Below, piece after piece: positions 1 through 8,247 of a stretch of DNA of 64,000 bases (the stretch's first letter is position 1; every line of letters begins with the position of its first letter). Position numbers and translations under genes: made by a program. The notes beneath the pieces were generated by a model. That model was not told the DNA's origin, searched no databases, and saw only the letters and a program-made list of their open reading frames with translations. This DNA comes from Shewanella livingstonensis (GTDB lineage: Bacteria > Pseudomonadota > Gammaproteobacteria > Enterobacterales > Shewanellaceae): assembly GCF_003855395.1 (NCBI RefSeq), contig NZ_CP034015.1:1622001-1686000 (forward strand). Direction: 5' to 3'.

Positions 1-25
1 CTGCATTAATGCAGGGCTTTTTTTT
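1..25 (+). terminator. Rho-independent terminator of an upstream gene
   Basis: A hairpin (CTGCATTAATGCAG) is followed by a run of eight T. It presumably ends a gene lying before the window. Confidence 0.6.
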
Positions 26-27
26 GC

Positions 28-590
28 GTTTAATTTGAGAGCTTCTTCTTACTTTTAACTGTCACTCTTTATTAAGCTAGAGTGGATGCTGACATCTTTA
101 TTCACTAATCATCTATATCACTGTTGAGAATGTCTTTTATCAAGATGTTAAATGAATAATGTATTGGGTGACGCTTATAAATCAATGTTACTTTATCAAT
201 TAAAAAGCATCTTCGGCAGATTATGTGATGATTCAATAATTTATTGGCTATTTTTTTGAGGTTTATTGATTCTCTACGATTGAATATCGCTCTTTTGGTA
301 AGACCAATTTACAAAAAGATAGCATTTTTATCATAAATTGTTTATATTTTGTGACAGATAATTGGTTTTCCAGCTTCAATTTGCTGTTTGCCATGAAATA
401 TAATTTCATTGAATAAGCGTTGAGTTTGAATATTTATGCTTTGATGCATAATTCAAGCTCTTTTATGCTGCCGTTAAAACTGTTGTTATCGTGGTGCACG
501 TTTTGTGACTTTGCACCATGATCATGCAATGTGGACAGTACATAATAGCCAACGTAATGGTTTGATGTTTAACAGACAAAGTGAGGATAC
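28..590. other. Intergenic region upstream of oadGAB
   Basis: This is an AT-rich stretch with no credible coding frame. The one recognisable element is a PdhR-like palindrome at 293-309, annotated separately. No clear sigma-70 promoter could be fixed by eye. Confidence 0.6.
293..309. promoter_or_regulatory. PdhR-like operator upstream of oadGAB
   Basis: TTTTGGTAAGACCAATT matches the known enterobacterial PdhR box (AATTGGTAAGACCAATT) at 15 of 17 positions, including the complete TTGGTnnnnACCAA core. PdhR is a pyruvate-responsive repressor, and oxaloacetate decarboxylase makes pyruvate, so the placement is metabolically sensible. The box lies about 280 bp before oadG, so the promoter would have to be well upstream of the gene. 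The regulatory role is inferred. Confidence 0.55.
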
Positions 591-851
591 ATGACATCGA
601 TATCAGAGCAGTTATCCGATGCACTAGGCATCATGGTAATGGGCATGGGCTTAGTTTTTATTTTTTTGAGTATCTTAATCATCGCTATTGGCATTGTTGC
701 CAAACTTTTTCCTGCATCTGAAGCGACAACCGCTACACCAGTGCCTGTAACACCTTTGCCAGTAACATCTAATGCACCGGGACATACTGGTTTAGATCCT
801 AAGCTGGTTGCCGCAATTACCTCTGCGATACATCAATACCGCGCGAAATAA
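591..851 (+). CDS. oadG: Oxaloacetate decarboxylase gamma chain
   Basis: This is the small membrane subunit that anchors and assembles the sodium-pumping oxaloacetate decarboxylase. The 86-residue protein has a single membrane helix near residues 11-38, followed by a Pro/Thr/Val-rich linker and a charged C-terminal tail ending in HQYRAK, as in OadG proteins. The start follows a GTGAGGA Shine-Dalgarno sequence. It is the first gene of oadGAB, with oadA starting 13 bp downstream. The family match is by architecture and context, because OadG sequences are poorly conserved. Confidence 0.9.
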   Translation: MTSISEQLSDALGIMVMGMGLVFIFLSILIIAIGIVAKLFPASEATTATPVPVTPLPVTSNAPGHTGLDPKLVAAITSAIHQYRAK

Positions 852-864
852 ATTTGGAGTCATT

Positions 865-2643
865 ATGAGCAAGCCATTAGCACTAACCGATGTAGTCCTG
901 CGTGACGCACACCAATCATTACTGGCAACACGTTTACGTATTGACGATATGTTACCCATAGCGCCGCTATTAGACAAAATAGGTTTCTGGTCACTTGAAT
1001 CATGGGGCGGAGCCACGTTTGACTCTTGTATTCGTTATCTCGGAGAAGACCCATGGGATCGTATTCGTGAGCTGAAAAAAGCCATGCCTAATACACCGCA
1101 ACAAATGTTGCTTCGTGGCCAGAATCTATTAGGTTATCGTCATTATGCCGACGATGTTGTTACCCGTTTTGTCGAGCGCGCTCACACTAATGGGGTCGAT
1201 GTATTCCGTATTTTTGATGCGATGAATGATGTCCGCAACCTTGAAACTGCCGTTAAAGCGGTTAAAAATGTTGGCGGTCATGCCCAAGGTACTATTTCTT
1301 TTACCACAAGCCCTGTTCATTCGATAGATACTTGGGTTGATATGGCTAAGCGTTTAGAAGACATGGGCGCTGATTCATTATGTATTAAGGATATGGCCGG
1401 CTTACTTAAACCGATGCAAGCGTATGACTTAATTAGCCGATTAAAGTCGCAAACGGACTTGATGGTATCGATGCATTGCCATGCGACTACAGGTTTGAGT
1501 ACTGCAACGTATCAGAAAGCGATTGAAGCAGGTGTTGATGTATTGGACACCGCTATTTCATCGATGAGCCAAACCTATGGTCACAGCGCTACAGAGACTT
1601 TAGTGGCAATGGTTGAAGATACGGACAGAGCAACCGGCTACGATATGGTTTTGCTGGAAGAGATTGCCGCTTATTTTCGTGAGGTACGAAAAAAATATGT
1701 TCGTTTCGAAGGTGCATTAAAAGGTATCGACTCTCGAATTTTACGTGCTCAAGTGCCTGGTGGCATGCTAACCAATATGGAAAATCAATTAAAAGAGCAG
1801 GGTGCAGCAGACAAAATGGACGCAGTGCTTGAAGAAATTCCGCGGGTACGCGCAGATCTTGGCTTTTTACCTTTAGTTACGCCTACCTCGCAAATTGTAG
1901 GTTCACAGTCAGTGATTAATGTGCTGATGGGCGAACGTTATAAGTCGATGACCAAAGAAACTGAAGGCGTCTTAAAGGGTGAATATGGTGCTACGCCAGC
2001 GCCTGTGAATGCGGAACTACAAGCCAGAGTGTTAAAAGGTGAGCAGCCTATTACGTGTCGCCCTGCAGATTTAATTGCACCAGAACTTGATAAGTTACGT
2101 GTAGAGCTTGCTGAAGCCGCCAAAGAGCAGGGCTTTAGCTTAGCAGCAGAACAAGATGACGATGTAATGACTTACGCGTTATTTAATCAAATTGGTCTTA
2201 AGTTTCTTAAAAATCGCGGTAATCCAGATGCGTTTGAGCCGGTCCCTAGTGCCGATGATCTCCAAGTAAAGACCGATAGTGGTCCTGTAACTTATACCGT
2301 TAATGTCGAAGGTCAACGTTTTGTAGTAGAAGTGAGCGAAGGGGGTGAGATAAGTCATATTGTATCTACTTCAGCAACACCTTCAGTGGTTACTTCTGCA
2401 GCGGTAACGTCGGCGACTACCGGTGAGATTAAGTGCACTATGGCCGCGCCACTATCAGGCAATATTTTTAAAGTGTTAGTTAATAATGGTCAAACAGTAA
2501 AAATGGGTGAAGTGATTATTATCCTTGAAGCGATGAAAATGGAAACTGAAATTCGCGCCCAAGAAGATGGTGTTGTTACTCAGTTAGCGGTTAAGCAGGG
2601 TGACAGTGTCACAGTGGGTTCAACATTGTTGTCACTAGTATAA
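865..2643 (+). CDS. oadA: Oxaloacetate decarboxylase alpha subunit (biotin carboxyltransferase)
   Basis: The 592-residue cytoplasmic subunit transfers the carboxyl group of oxaloacetate to biotin, giving pyruvate. The N-terminal HMGL-like carboxyltransferase domain opens with [16 protein letters not shown] and contains [11 protein letters not shown] and the metal-site region MHCHATTG. A conserved PYC/OADA domain follows, then a low-complexity Ser/Thr/Ala/Val linker, then a biotinyl domain with EAMKM (biotinylated Lys about 558). I chose the ATG at 865, preceded by TTTGGAGT, because an earlier in-frame start at 808 would overlap oadG. Stop-to-start distance to oadB is 9 bp. Confidence 0.95.
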   Translation: MSKPLALTDVVLRDAHQSLLATRLRIDDMLPIAPLLDKIGFWSLESWGGATFDSCIRYLGEDPWDRIRELKKAMPNTPQQMLLRGQNLLGYRHYADDVVTRFVERAHTNGVDVFRIFDAMNDVRNLETAVKAVKNVGGHAQGTISFTTSPVHSIDTWVDMAKRLEDMGADSLCIKDMAGLLKPMQAYDLISRLKSQTDLMVSMHCHATTGLSTATYQKAIEAGVDVLDTAISSMSQTYGHSATETLVAMVEDTDRATGYDMVLLEEIAAYFREVRKKYVRFEGALKGIDSRILRAQVPGGMLTNMENQLKEQGAADKMDAVLEEIPRVRADLGFLPLVTPTSQIVGSQSVINVLMGERYKSMTKETEGVLKGEYGATPAPVNAELQARVLKGEQPITCRPADLIAPELDKLRVELAEAAKEQGFSLAAEQDDDVMTYALFNQIGLKFLKNRGNPDAFEPVPSADDLQVKTDSGPVTYTVNVEGQRFVVEVSEGGEISHIVSTSATPSVVTSAAVTSATTGEIKCTMAAPLSGNIFKVLVNNGQTVKMGEVIIILEAMKMETEIRAQEDGVVTQLAVKQGDSVTVGSTLLSLV

Positions 2644-2652
2644 GAGGTCGAA

Positions 2653-3783
2653 ATGGAAGGATTAATGGCCTTTTGGGCCGAAACGGGTGTTGCCAACTTT
2701 AGTGGTGGTCAACTACTGATGATGGCTGTTGGTTGTTTGTTATTATTTTTAGCGATAATAAAAGGTTTTGAACCTCTCTTATTATTACCCATTGGTTTTG
2801 GCGCGATATTAGCCAATATTCCTAATGCAGGTTTTACTGATGAAGGTGGTTTACTGTTCTACGCTTATCATATCGGTATCGAAACGGGTGTATTTCCACT
2901 GCTGATTTTTATGGGAGTTGGTGCTCTAACTGATTTTGGGGCATTAATAGCCAACCCTAAAACCTTATTGCTCGGTGCTGCGGCACAATTTGGTATTTTT
3001 GCCACTCTATTAGGTGCTATCGCCCTTAATTGGGTGCCAGGTTTTGAGTTTAGCATGCAAGATGCAGCCGCTATTGCCATTATTGGTGGTGCCGATGGTC
3101 CTACTGCCATTTTCTTAGCCTCTAAACTGGCACCTGAATTGTTAGGCGCTATTGCTGTAGCTGCATACTCGTACATGGCTCTGGTGCCGCTAATTCAGCC
3201 GCCAATTATGAGGTTATTAACCACTAAAGCAGAACGCGAAATCAAAATGGAGCAACTACGTGAGGTCAGTAAAATGGAGAAAATTATTTTTCCGCTGATG
3301 GTACTAGGATTAACCATTTTATTTTTACCCGCGGCGACACCGCTAATCGGTATGTTCTGTTTGGGTAATTTAATGCGCGAATCGGGTGTGGTCGATCGTT
3401 TATCTAAAACCGCCCAAAACGAGCTAATTAATATGGTGACGATCTTTTTAGGTCTTGCTGTAGGTTCTAAGTTATCAGCCGATCAATTTCTACGAATCGA
3501 AACTCTTGGTATTTTAATCCTTGGCGCAGTTGCGTTTAGTATTGGTACTGCTTCTGGTGTATTGATGGCCAAATTGATGAGTAAGCTCTCTGGTGGGAAA
3601 ATTAATCCGCTTATTGGTGCCGCAGGTGTATCTGCCGTGCCAATGGCTGCCCGTGTAGTGAACAAAGTAGGTTTAGAAGCTAACAATCAAAACTTTTTAT
3701 TAATGCATGCTATGGGGCCTAATGTAGCAGGTGTACTAGGTAGCGCTGTTGCCGCAGGGGTATTGTTGGCCGTATTAGGGTAA
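2653..3783 (+). CDS. oadB: Oxaloacetate decarboxylase beta chain (sodium pump)
   Basis: This integral membrane subunit decarboxylates carboxybiotin and couples the reaction to Na+ export. The 376 residues form about nine to eleven hydrophobic segments. The family signatures [31 protein letters not shown] (centre) and [16 protein letters not shown] with [15 protein letters not shown] (C-terminus) can be read directly. A GAGG ribosome site lies just before the ATG. It closes the oadGAB operon and is followed by a strong terminator. Its length is at the short end of the family, where some members have about 430 residues with an N-terminal extension. Confidence 0.95.
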   Translation: MEGLMAFWAETGVANFSGGQLLMMAVGCLLLFLAIIKGFEPLLLLPIGFGAILANIPNAGFTDEGGLLFYAYHIGIETGVFPLLIFMGVGALTDFGALIANPKTLLLGAAAQFGIFATLLGAIALNWVPGFEFSMQDAAAIAIIGGADGPTAIFLASKLAPELLGAIAVAAYSYMALVPLIQPPIMRLLTTKAEREIKMEQLREVSKMEKIIFPLMVLGLTILFLPAATPLIGMFCLGNLMRESGVVDRLSKTAQNELINMVTIFLGLAVGSKLSADQFLRIETLGILILGAVAFSIGTASGVLMAKLMSKLSGGKINPLIGAAGVSAVPMAARVVNKVGLEANNQNFLLMHAMGPNVAGVLGSAVAAGVLLAVLG

Positions 3784-3802
3784 ATTATCTATCGAGTTGA
3801 TA

Positions 3803-3829
3803 AGCCAATGCAATCGCATTGGCTTTTTT
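3803..3829 (+). terminator. Terminator of oadGAB
   Basis: The inverted repeat AGCCAATGC / GCATTGGCT has a short loop and is followed by six T, 20 bp after oadB. Confidence 0.85.
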
Positions 3830-4497
3830 GTTTCTATCTGATTGGTAAAGTTGATACACCTATTTGATTTATATTGGCGTACTTAAGCTTTAATACTTGG
3901 GAGTCGTGGCGTTATAGTCGTGAATAAATTATTTGCTTTTAGATTAGCCTTTATCGCATGAAATTACATGAACGGTTATGTCTTTGATTCTATTCTTAAC
4001 CTATATATAAAAAAGAAATCGACTAATTTATGAAAATATCACCAACTTTAGTGGCTCATTAAACGTAATATTTTAGTTCGAAAAGTGTGCGTAACTTCAT
4101 TCTGCATATAAAGTTTTAGCATACCGATATGCTTTTAGTGTTAGGTATTGCTAATTTAGAGGTGGTATGTGTAAAAGTCAACTTTCAGAAAAACCCCACT
4201 AAAATACTCCTTTGTAGGTACTTAAGTTACCGTTTTTATTCATAGTTTTGTTACCAAAACAACATGAGCTCAAATATTATCCGTTCGATATAATGCTAAT
4301 TTTACCTGTTAAAAGTCGCAAATTTTGAATTGCCGTCAACATTTGGGTAAAGAAGTATTTAAAATGCTGGATAAATCACGGAAATGGATTCAGGAAGTAT
4401 CTAAAGTTAATCCCAGTTAACTTGGTAGTCATATATTTTACGTATATTTAGCCTATTGGTAACTTAACTTTACTTAAAATAATATTAAGGATGTGAG
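3830..4497. other. Intergenic region before the porin gene
   Basis: About 670 bp of AT-rich DNA with frequent stops in all frames. I see no RNA gene, repeat family or confident operator. The porin promoter must lie here, and the ribosome site AAGGATGTGAG is immediately before 4498. Confidence 0.4.
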
Positions 4498-5769
4498 ATG
4501 AATAACAAATTACTTGCTAGTCAAGTTGTGGGTAAGGCTTGCCTTAATTCAGCTGTAGCTAAAAAATGGGCTTTATCAGCACTAACGTGTTCGTTGTTAT
4601 TAGCTATGGGAAGCGTTAATGCAGCAGATACTAATATTAATTCTATTGCAGACGCTGTTACTCAAGGTACTGCCAATGTAGATTTAAATTTACGTTATGA
4701 ATCAGTCGATCAAGACAACGCACTAAAAGATGCTGATGCGCTAACACTGCGTACTCGTTTAACGTTTGCTACAGCAGAATATTATGGCTTAACAGCTTTA
4801 GTTGAGTTTGAAGACTCGCGCAATTTGGCTGGTGTAAATGATTATAACGACGCGATTGGAAATAATGGCGCGTATTCAGTTATTGCAGATCCAGAAACAA
4901 CTGAGTTAGACCAAGCTTTTTTACAATATAAGCGTGATGGTTTTACAGCTAAAGCTGGTCGTCAAGTGATCGCACTTGATAACATGCGTTTTTTAGGGCA
5001 CGTAGGTTGGCGTCAAGATCGTCAAACATTCGATGCTGTCACTATGCAATATGCGATGAATGACTTTAGCGTTGATTATGGCTACATCTACAAGCGCAAC
5101 CGTATTTTTGCTGAAGTAAAAGACATTGATTCAAAAGATCACATTATCAATGCGTCTTATAACTTAGGTTTTGGTAAGTTAAGTGCTTACGGCTATTTAC
5201 TCGAAGAAGATAGCAATCTTGATAACGGTATCGACACTTATGGCGTGCGTTTTGCTGGCGCCAAAGATTTAGACAAAATCAAATTACTTTATACGGTAGA
5301 ATACGCCACTCAAGATGCAGATACTGCTACAACTTCTTATTCCGCAGACTACTTGTTAGGTGAAGTGGGTGTTGGTTTTAGCGGATTAACGTTCAAGCTA
5401 GGTTACGAACAGCTGGGGTCTGACAATGGCGAATATGGTTTTGCGACACCGCTTGCCACGTTACACGCGTTCAATGGCTGGTCTGATCAATTCTTAGGAA
5501 CACCTGCACAAGGTCTTGTTGATACTTATATTTCTGTAGGCGGCAGCGTTGTCGGCGGTAATTGGGCATTGGCTTATCATGATTTTGAAGCTGACGAATC
5601 AAGCGCAACGGTTAATGATTTAGGTGATGAAATTGATGCAGTATTTAGTTTACCTATCGATAAACATTACACTATAGGCGTTAAATATGCGGCCTACTCA
5701 GCAGGCGATGCGAGTGCCGGTAAAGTTGATACAGATAAAGTATGGTTGTGGGCAAATGCTAAATTCTAA
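4498..5769 (+). CDS. Outer-membrane beta-barrel porin
   Basis: A 423-residue secreted protein with a long signal sequence (charged start, hydrophobic ALSALTCSLLLAMG, cleavage likely after SVNA near residue 42). The mature part alternates polar and hydrophobic residues in short strands (DLNLRYESVD, LTLRTRLTF, GLTALVEFE), contains GRQVIALDNMRFLGHVGWRQDRQTFDAV, and ends in WLWANAKF with a C-terminal Phe, typical of a BAM-inserted barrel. It resembles the alginate-export-like porins common in Shewanella and Vibrio. The substrate cannot be told. It is monocistronic, with long upstream DNA and its own terminator. Confidence 0.8.
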   Translation: MNNKLLASQVVGKACLNSAVAKKWALSALTCSLLLAMGSVNAADTNINSIADAVTQGTANVDLNLRYESVDQDNALKDADALTLRTRLTFATAEYYGLTALVEFEDSRNLAGVNDYNDAIGNNGAYSVIADPETTELDQAFLQYKRDGFTAKAGRQVIALDNMRFLGHVGWRQDRQTFDAVTMQYAMNDFSVDYGYIYKRNRIFAEVKDIDSKDHIINASYNLGFGKLSAYGYLLEEDSNLDNGIDTYGVRFAGAKDLDKIKLLYTVEYATQDADTATTSYSADYLLGEVGVGFSGLTFKLGYEQLGSDNGEYGFATPLATLHAFNGWSDQFLGTPAQGLVDTYISVGGSVVGGNWALAYHDFEADESSATVNDLGDEIDAVFSLPIDKHYTIGVKYAAYSAGDASAGKVDTDKVWLWANAKF

Positions 5770-5800
5770 TAATCAATAATCAATAATCAATAATCATTGA
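5770..5800. repeat. Short tandem repeat AATCAAT
   Basis: Just after the porin stop codon there are about three and a half copies of a 7-bp unit (AATCAAT), ending in AATCATTGATT. It looks like simple slippage DNA. Confidence 0.6.
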
Positions 5801-5814
5801 TTGTCTTATGTTAT

Positions 5815-5849
5815 AAAAAAGCGAGTATCAATTGATACTCGCTTTTTTA
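5815..5849. terminator. Bidirectional terminator between the porin and the symporter
   Basis: A perfect palindrome (GCGAGTATCA / TGATACTCGC) is flanked by six A on the left and seven T on the right. It can therefore end both convergent transcripts. Confidence 0.85.
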
Positions 5850-5878
5850 TTATCATTTCTGCTTATCACTGCGAAACA

Positions 5879-7132
5879 TCACAAAGTGGCTGGTTGTTGT
5901 GAGGGTTTTTCATCTGAGTAGAACTGTTCTACATCAAGTTGACCTTCGCTCTTGCCGATAACAACCGCAGTCATCATATCGCCAGTCACGTTGGTTGCGG
6001 TGCGGATCATATCAATAATACGGTCAATGGCGGCGATAAAAGCAATACCTTCTAGTGGTAAGCCTATCACGCCTAAAGTTACGGTTAACATCACCATCGC
6101 ACTTCCTGGAACGCCTGCAGTACCAACAGAAGCAACGGTTGCCGTTACCGCAATCAGCATGTAGTCCGTCATGTCGAGTGGAATACCGTAAATTTGCGCA
6201 ATAAAGATAGCTGCAATAGCAGGATAAATACCGCCACAACCGTCCATGTTCATAGTTGCGCCCAGTGGCAGTACAAAAGCACTGTAACGTTTTGACACGC
6301 CCATAGACTCTGTACAACGAGAGCTTGCTGGCAGGGTTCCAAAACTTGATGCTGTACTAAAAGCGACTATTTGAGCGGGCATAGCTTTACGGAAAAACTG
6401 AACTGGACTTAGACCTGCAGCCAATTTCACTAATCCACCATAAACAAACACGATATGAATCAGCGCGGCAATATAAATCGCCATAATAAACTTACCTAAA
6501 GGTAATAGTGTACTTAAACCATACTCACCCACAACCCAAGCCATTAAGCCAAACACGCCAATCGGTGTTAGTTTTAGGACCATACGGGTTAATTGGAACA
6601 TCACTTCGGCGCCGGCTTCAAAAACGTTCTTTAACGGTGCGGCTTTCTCGCCAACTGCATTAATGGCAATGCCGATTAATGCGGCAAACACGATTATTTG
6701 TAGCACATTGCCCTCAGCTAATGATGCAAATGGATTCACTGGGATCATGTTTAGCAGTACTTGAGCAAAGCCTGGAATATCGCGTTCGCGCACTTCCGAT
6801 GTGGCTAAAGCAAGATTACCGCCCATGTCGATAAGGCTGCCGACCGTTAAGCCTATGAATGATGCTATGGTGCCGGTAAACATAAACATGGCTAATGTTT
6901 TAAAGCTTAAACGTTTTAAATTACCTTGCGAACCTAGTGAGGTAATGCTCACCACAATGGCACACAATACCAAAGGAGCAACTAGCATTTTAATGGCACT
7001 AATAAACAGATCACCAAGGGGCTTTAACATCACTGCAGACTCGCCTAATCCGACGCCAGTGAGTGTTCCTAAAACAAAACCTGCAATGACTTTCTGCCAA
7101 AAAGGGATGCGTTTGAGCGTTTGCAATATCAT
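5879..7132 (-). CDS. Sodium/proton-dicarboxylate (or glutamate) symporter, DAACS family
   Basis: A 417-residue inner-membrane secondary transporter. Family hallmarks are visible: the serine-rich hairpin AFSTASSFGTLPASSRC, the TM7 motif GATMNMDGCGGIYPAIAAIFIAQ, the second hairpin SVGTAGVPGSAMVMLTVTLG, and DRIIDMIRTATNVTGD in TM8. NMDG and the conserved Asp/Asn of DMIRTATNVTGD indicate Na+-coupled uptake of an acidic substrate. The exact substrate (glutamate, aspartate or C4-dicarboxylate) cannot be decided. It is a single gene, convergent with the porin. Confidence 0.85.
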   Translation of the reverse strand: MILQTLKRIPFWQKVIAGFVLGTLTGVGLGESAVMLKPLGDLFISAIKMLVAPLVLCAIVVSITSLGSQGNLKRLSFKTLAMFMFTGTIASFIGLTVGSLIDMGGNLALATSEVRERDIPGFAQVLLNMIPVNPFASLAEGNVLQIIVFAALIGIAINAVGEKAAPLKNVFEAGAEVMFQLTRMVLKLTPIGVFGLMAWVVGEYGLSTLLPLGKFIMAIYIAALIHIVFVYGGLVKLAAGLSPVQFFRKAMPAQIVAFSTASSFGTLPASSRCTESMGVSKRYSAFVLPLGATMNMDGCGGIYPAIAAIFIAQIYGIPLDMTDYMLIAVTATVASVGTAGVPGSAMVMLTVTLGVIGLPLEGIAFIAAIDRIIDMIRTATNVTGDMMTAVVIGKSEGQLDVEQFYSDEKPSQQPATL

Positions 7133-7761
7133 GAGAATTCCAAATTATGTCATTATGACGTCACTAAATTTGAGTAGACAACGCCGTTGTGCGTGACTCA
7201 TTATATTCATTAATGAGTGATTAATTATTAGAAGCTAAACCTTTTATGAAGATCTATTGCTGTTTAGCTTTTGAAGAAAATGCGTGGTGTTAAGGCTAAA
7301 TAATGATTAACAAAACCGGTTAAGGTTAATAAATATTAATCGTATTGTATGAAGTGATCCAAAGACAAACAACGTTATTTTATTATAACTTATAAGAATA
7401 AGTAATTTTGTTATTATAACTTTAAGTTTTTCACTACTCATTAACCTATTAGTGCTTCAGAGACTCAATTAACGTAAATTGAATAAGATAACCTTGCATT
7501 TTTATGTAATAAGACATCGTATCAACGTGGCGTTTTGAATGTCATGTCGATATGAGTGGTGTCATTTTAGGTGTCATTACGCTGCTGCTTAAGCTAAATG
7601 TTTGGTAAAATGTTCAACTAAAGTTCTTGGCAAGGAATTTGGCAAGGAATTTAGCTAGGTCTTGAGCAAAAAATATCGTGCATATATTCATTGCCAAACT
7701 TGCATGCAATAAATTGAATAGTGACTGGAGTGAAACTATTAATGCACAATAAGGTCTATCG
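7133..7761. other. Intergenic region between divergent symporter and YqaA-type genes
   Basis: About 630 bp without a coding frame, holding the two divergent promoters. A small direct duplication (GGCAAGGAATTT, twice) lies at about 7630-7652. No known operator was recognised with confidence. Confidence 0.4.
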
Positions 7762-8190
7762 ATGACGAGTTTATGGTTAATGTTCAGCGGTGCCTTTTTA
7801 GCTGCAACGTTATTGCCTGGTGGCTCAGAAGTGTTACTGGTGGCATTACTTAATCAAAGCCCTTCTTTCTGGCTTGAGTTATTGATAGTAGCCAGTGTTG
7901 GTAATACGCTTGGAGCGATAACCAGCTATGCACTCGGTCGAGCAGGGCGGTTAGCCAAAGATCCACAAGATATTCAACGTCGCCAATATCGCTATGCAAT
8001 AGCATGGATAGAAAAGTATGGTATGTGGGCCTTACTGCTGTCTTGGTTACCCATCATTGGTGATTTATTATGTTTACTAGCAGGGTGGCTTAAAATACCT
8101 GTCGTGCCAGCTGTTTTTTTTATGTTTATCGGTAAGCTTATCCGTTATAGCGTCATTGTATTGTTGATGATGTATACGCTTGAGATTTGA
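7762..8190 (+). CDS. YqaA-family (SNARE-associated/DedA-like) membrane protein
   Basis: A 142-residue inner-membrane protein with four to five hydrophobic segments. The motif LLPGGSEVLLVALL near residues 17-30, then GNTLGAITSYALGR, and later LLLSWLPIIGDLLCLLAGWLKIP are typical of the YqaA branch of the DedA/VTT superfamily. Members of the wider superfamily act in lipid carrier scrambling and membrane homeostasis. The role of this branch is not established. It lies 57 bp before the M16 peptidase gene and may share its transcript. Confidence 0.8.
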   Translation: MTSLWLMFSGAFLAATLLPGGSEVLLVALLNQSPSFWLELLIVASVGNTLGAITSYALGRAGRLAKDPQDIQRRQYRYAIAWIEKYGMWALLLSWLPIIGDLLCLLAGWLKIPVVPAVFFMFIGKLIRYSVIVLLMMYTLEI

Positions 8191-8247
8191 TACCCCGTTA
8201 TTTCTGCAACCATGATTATATATTTGTTATAAAGGAAGGAATCGATT

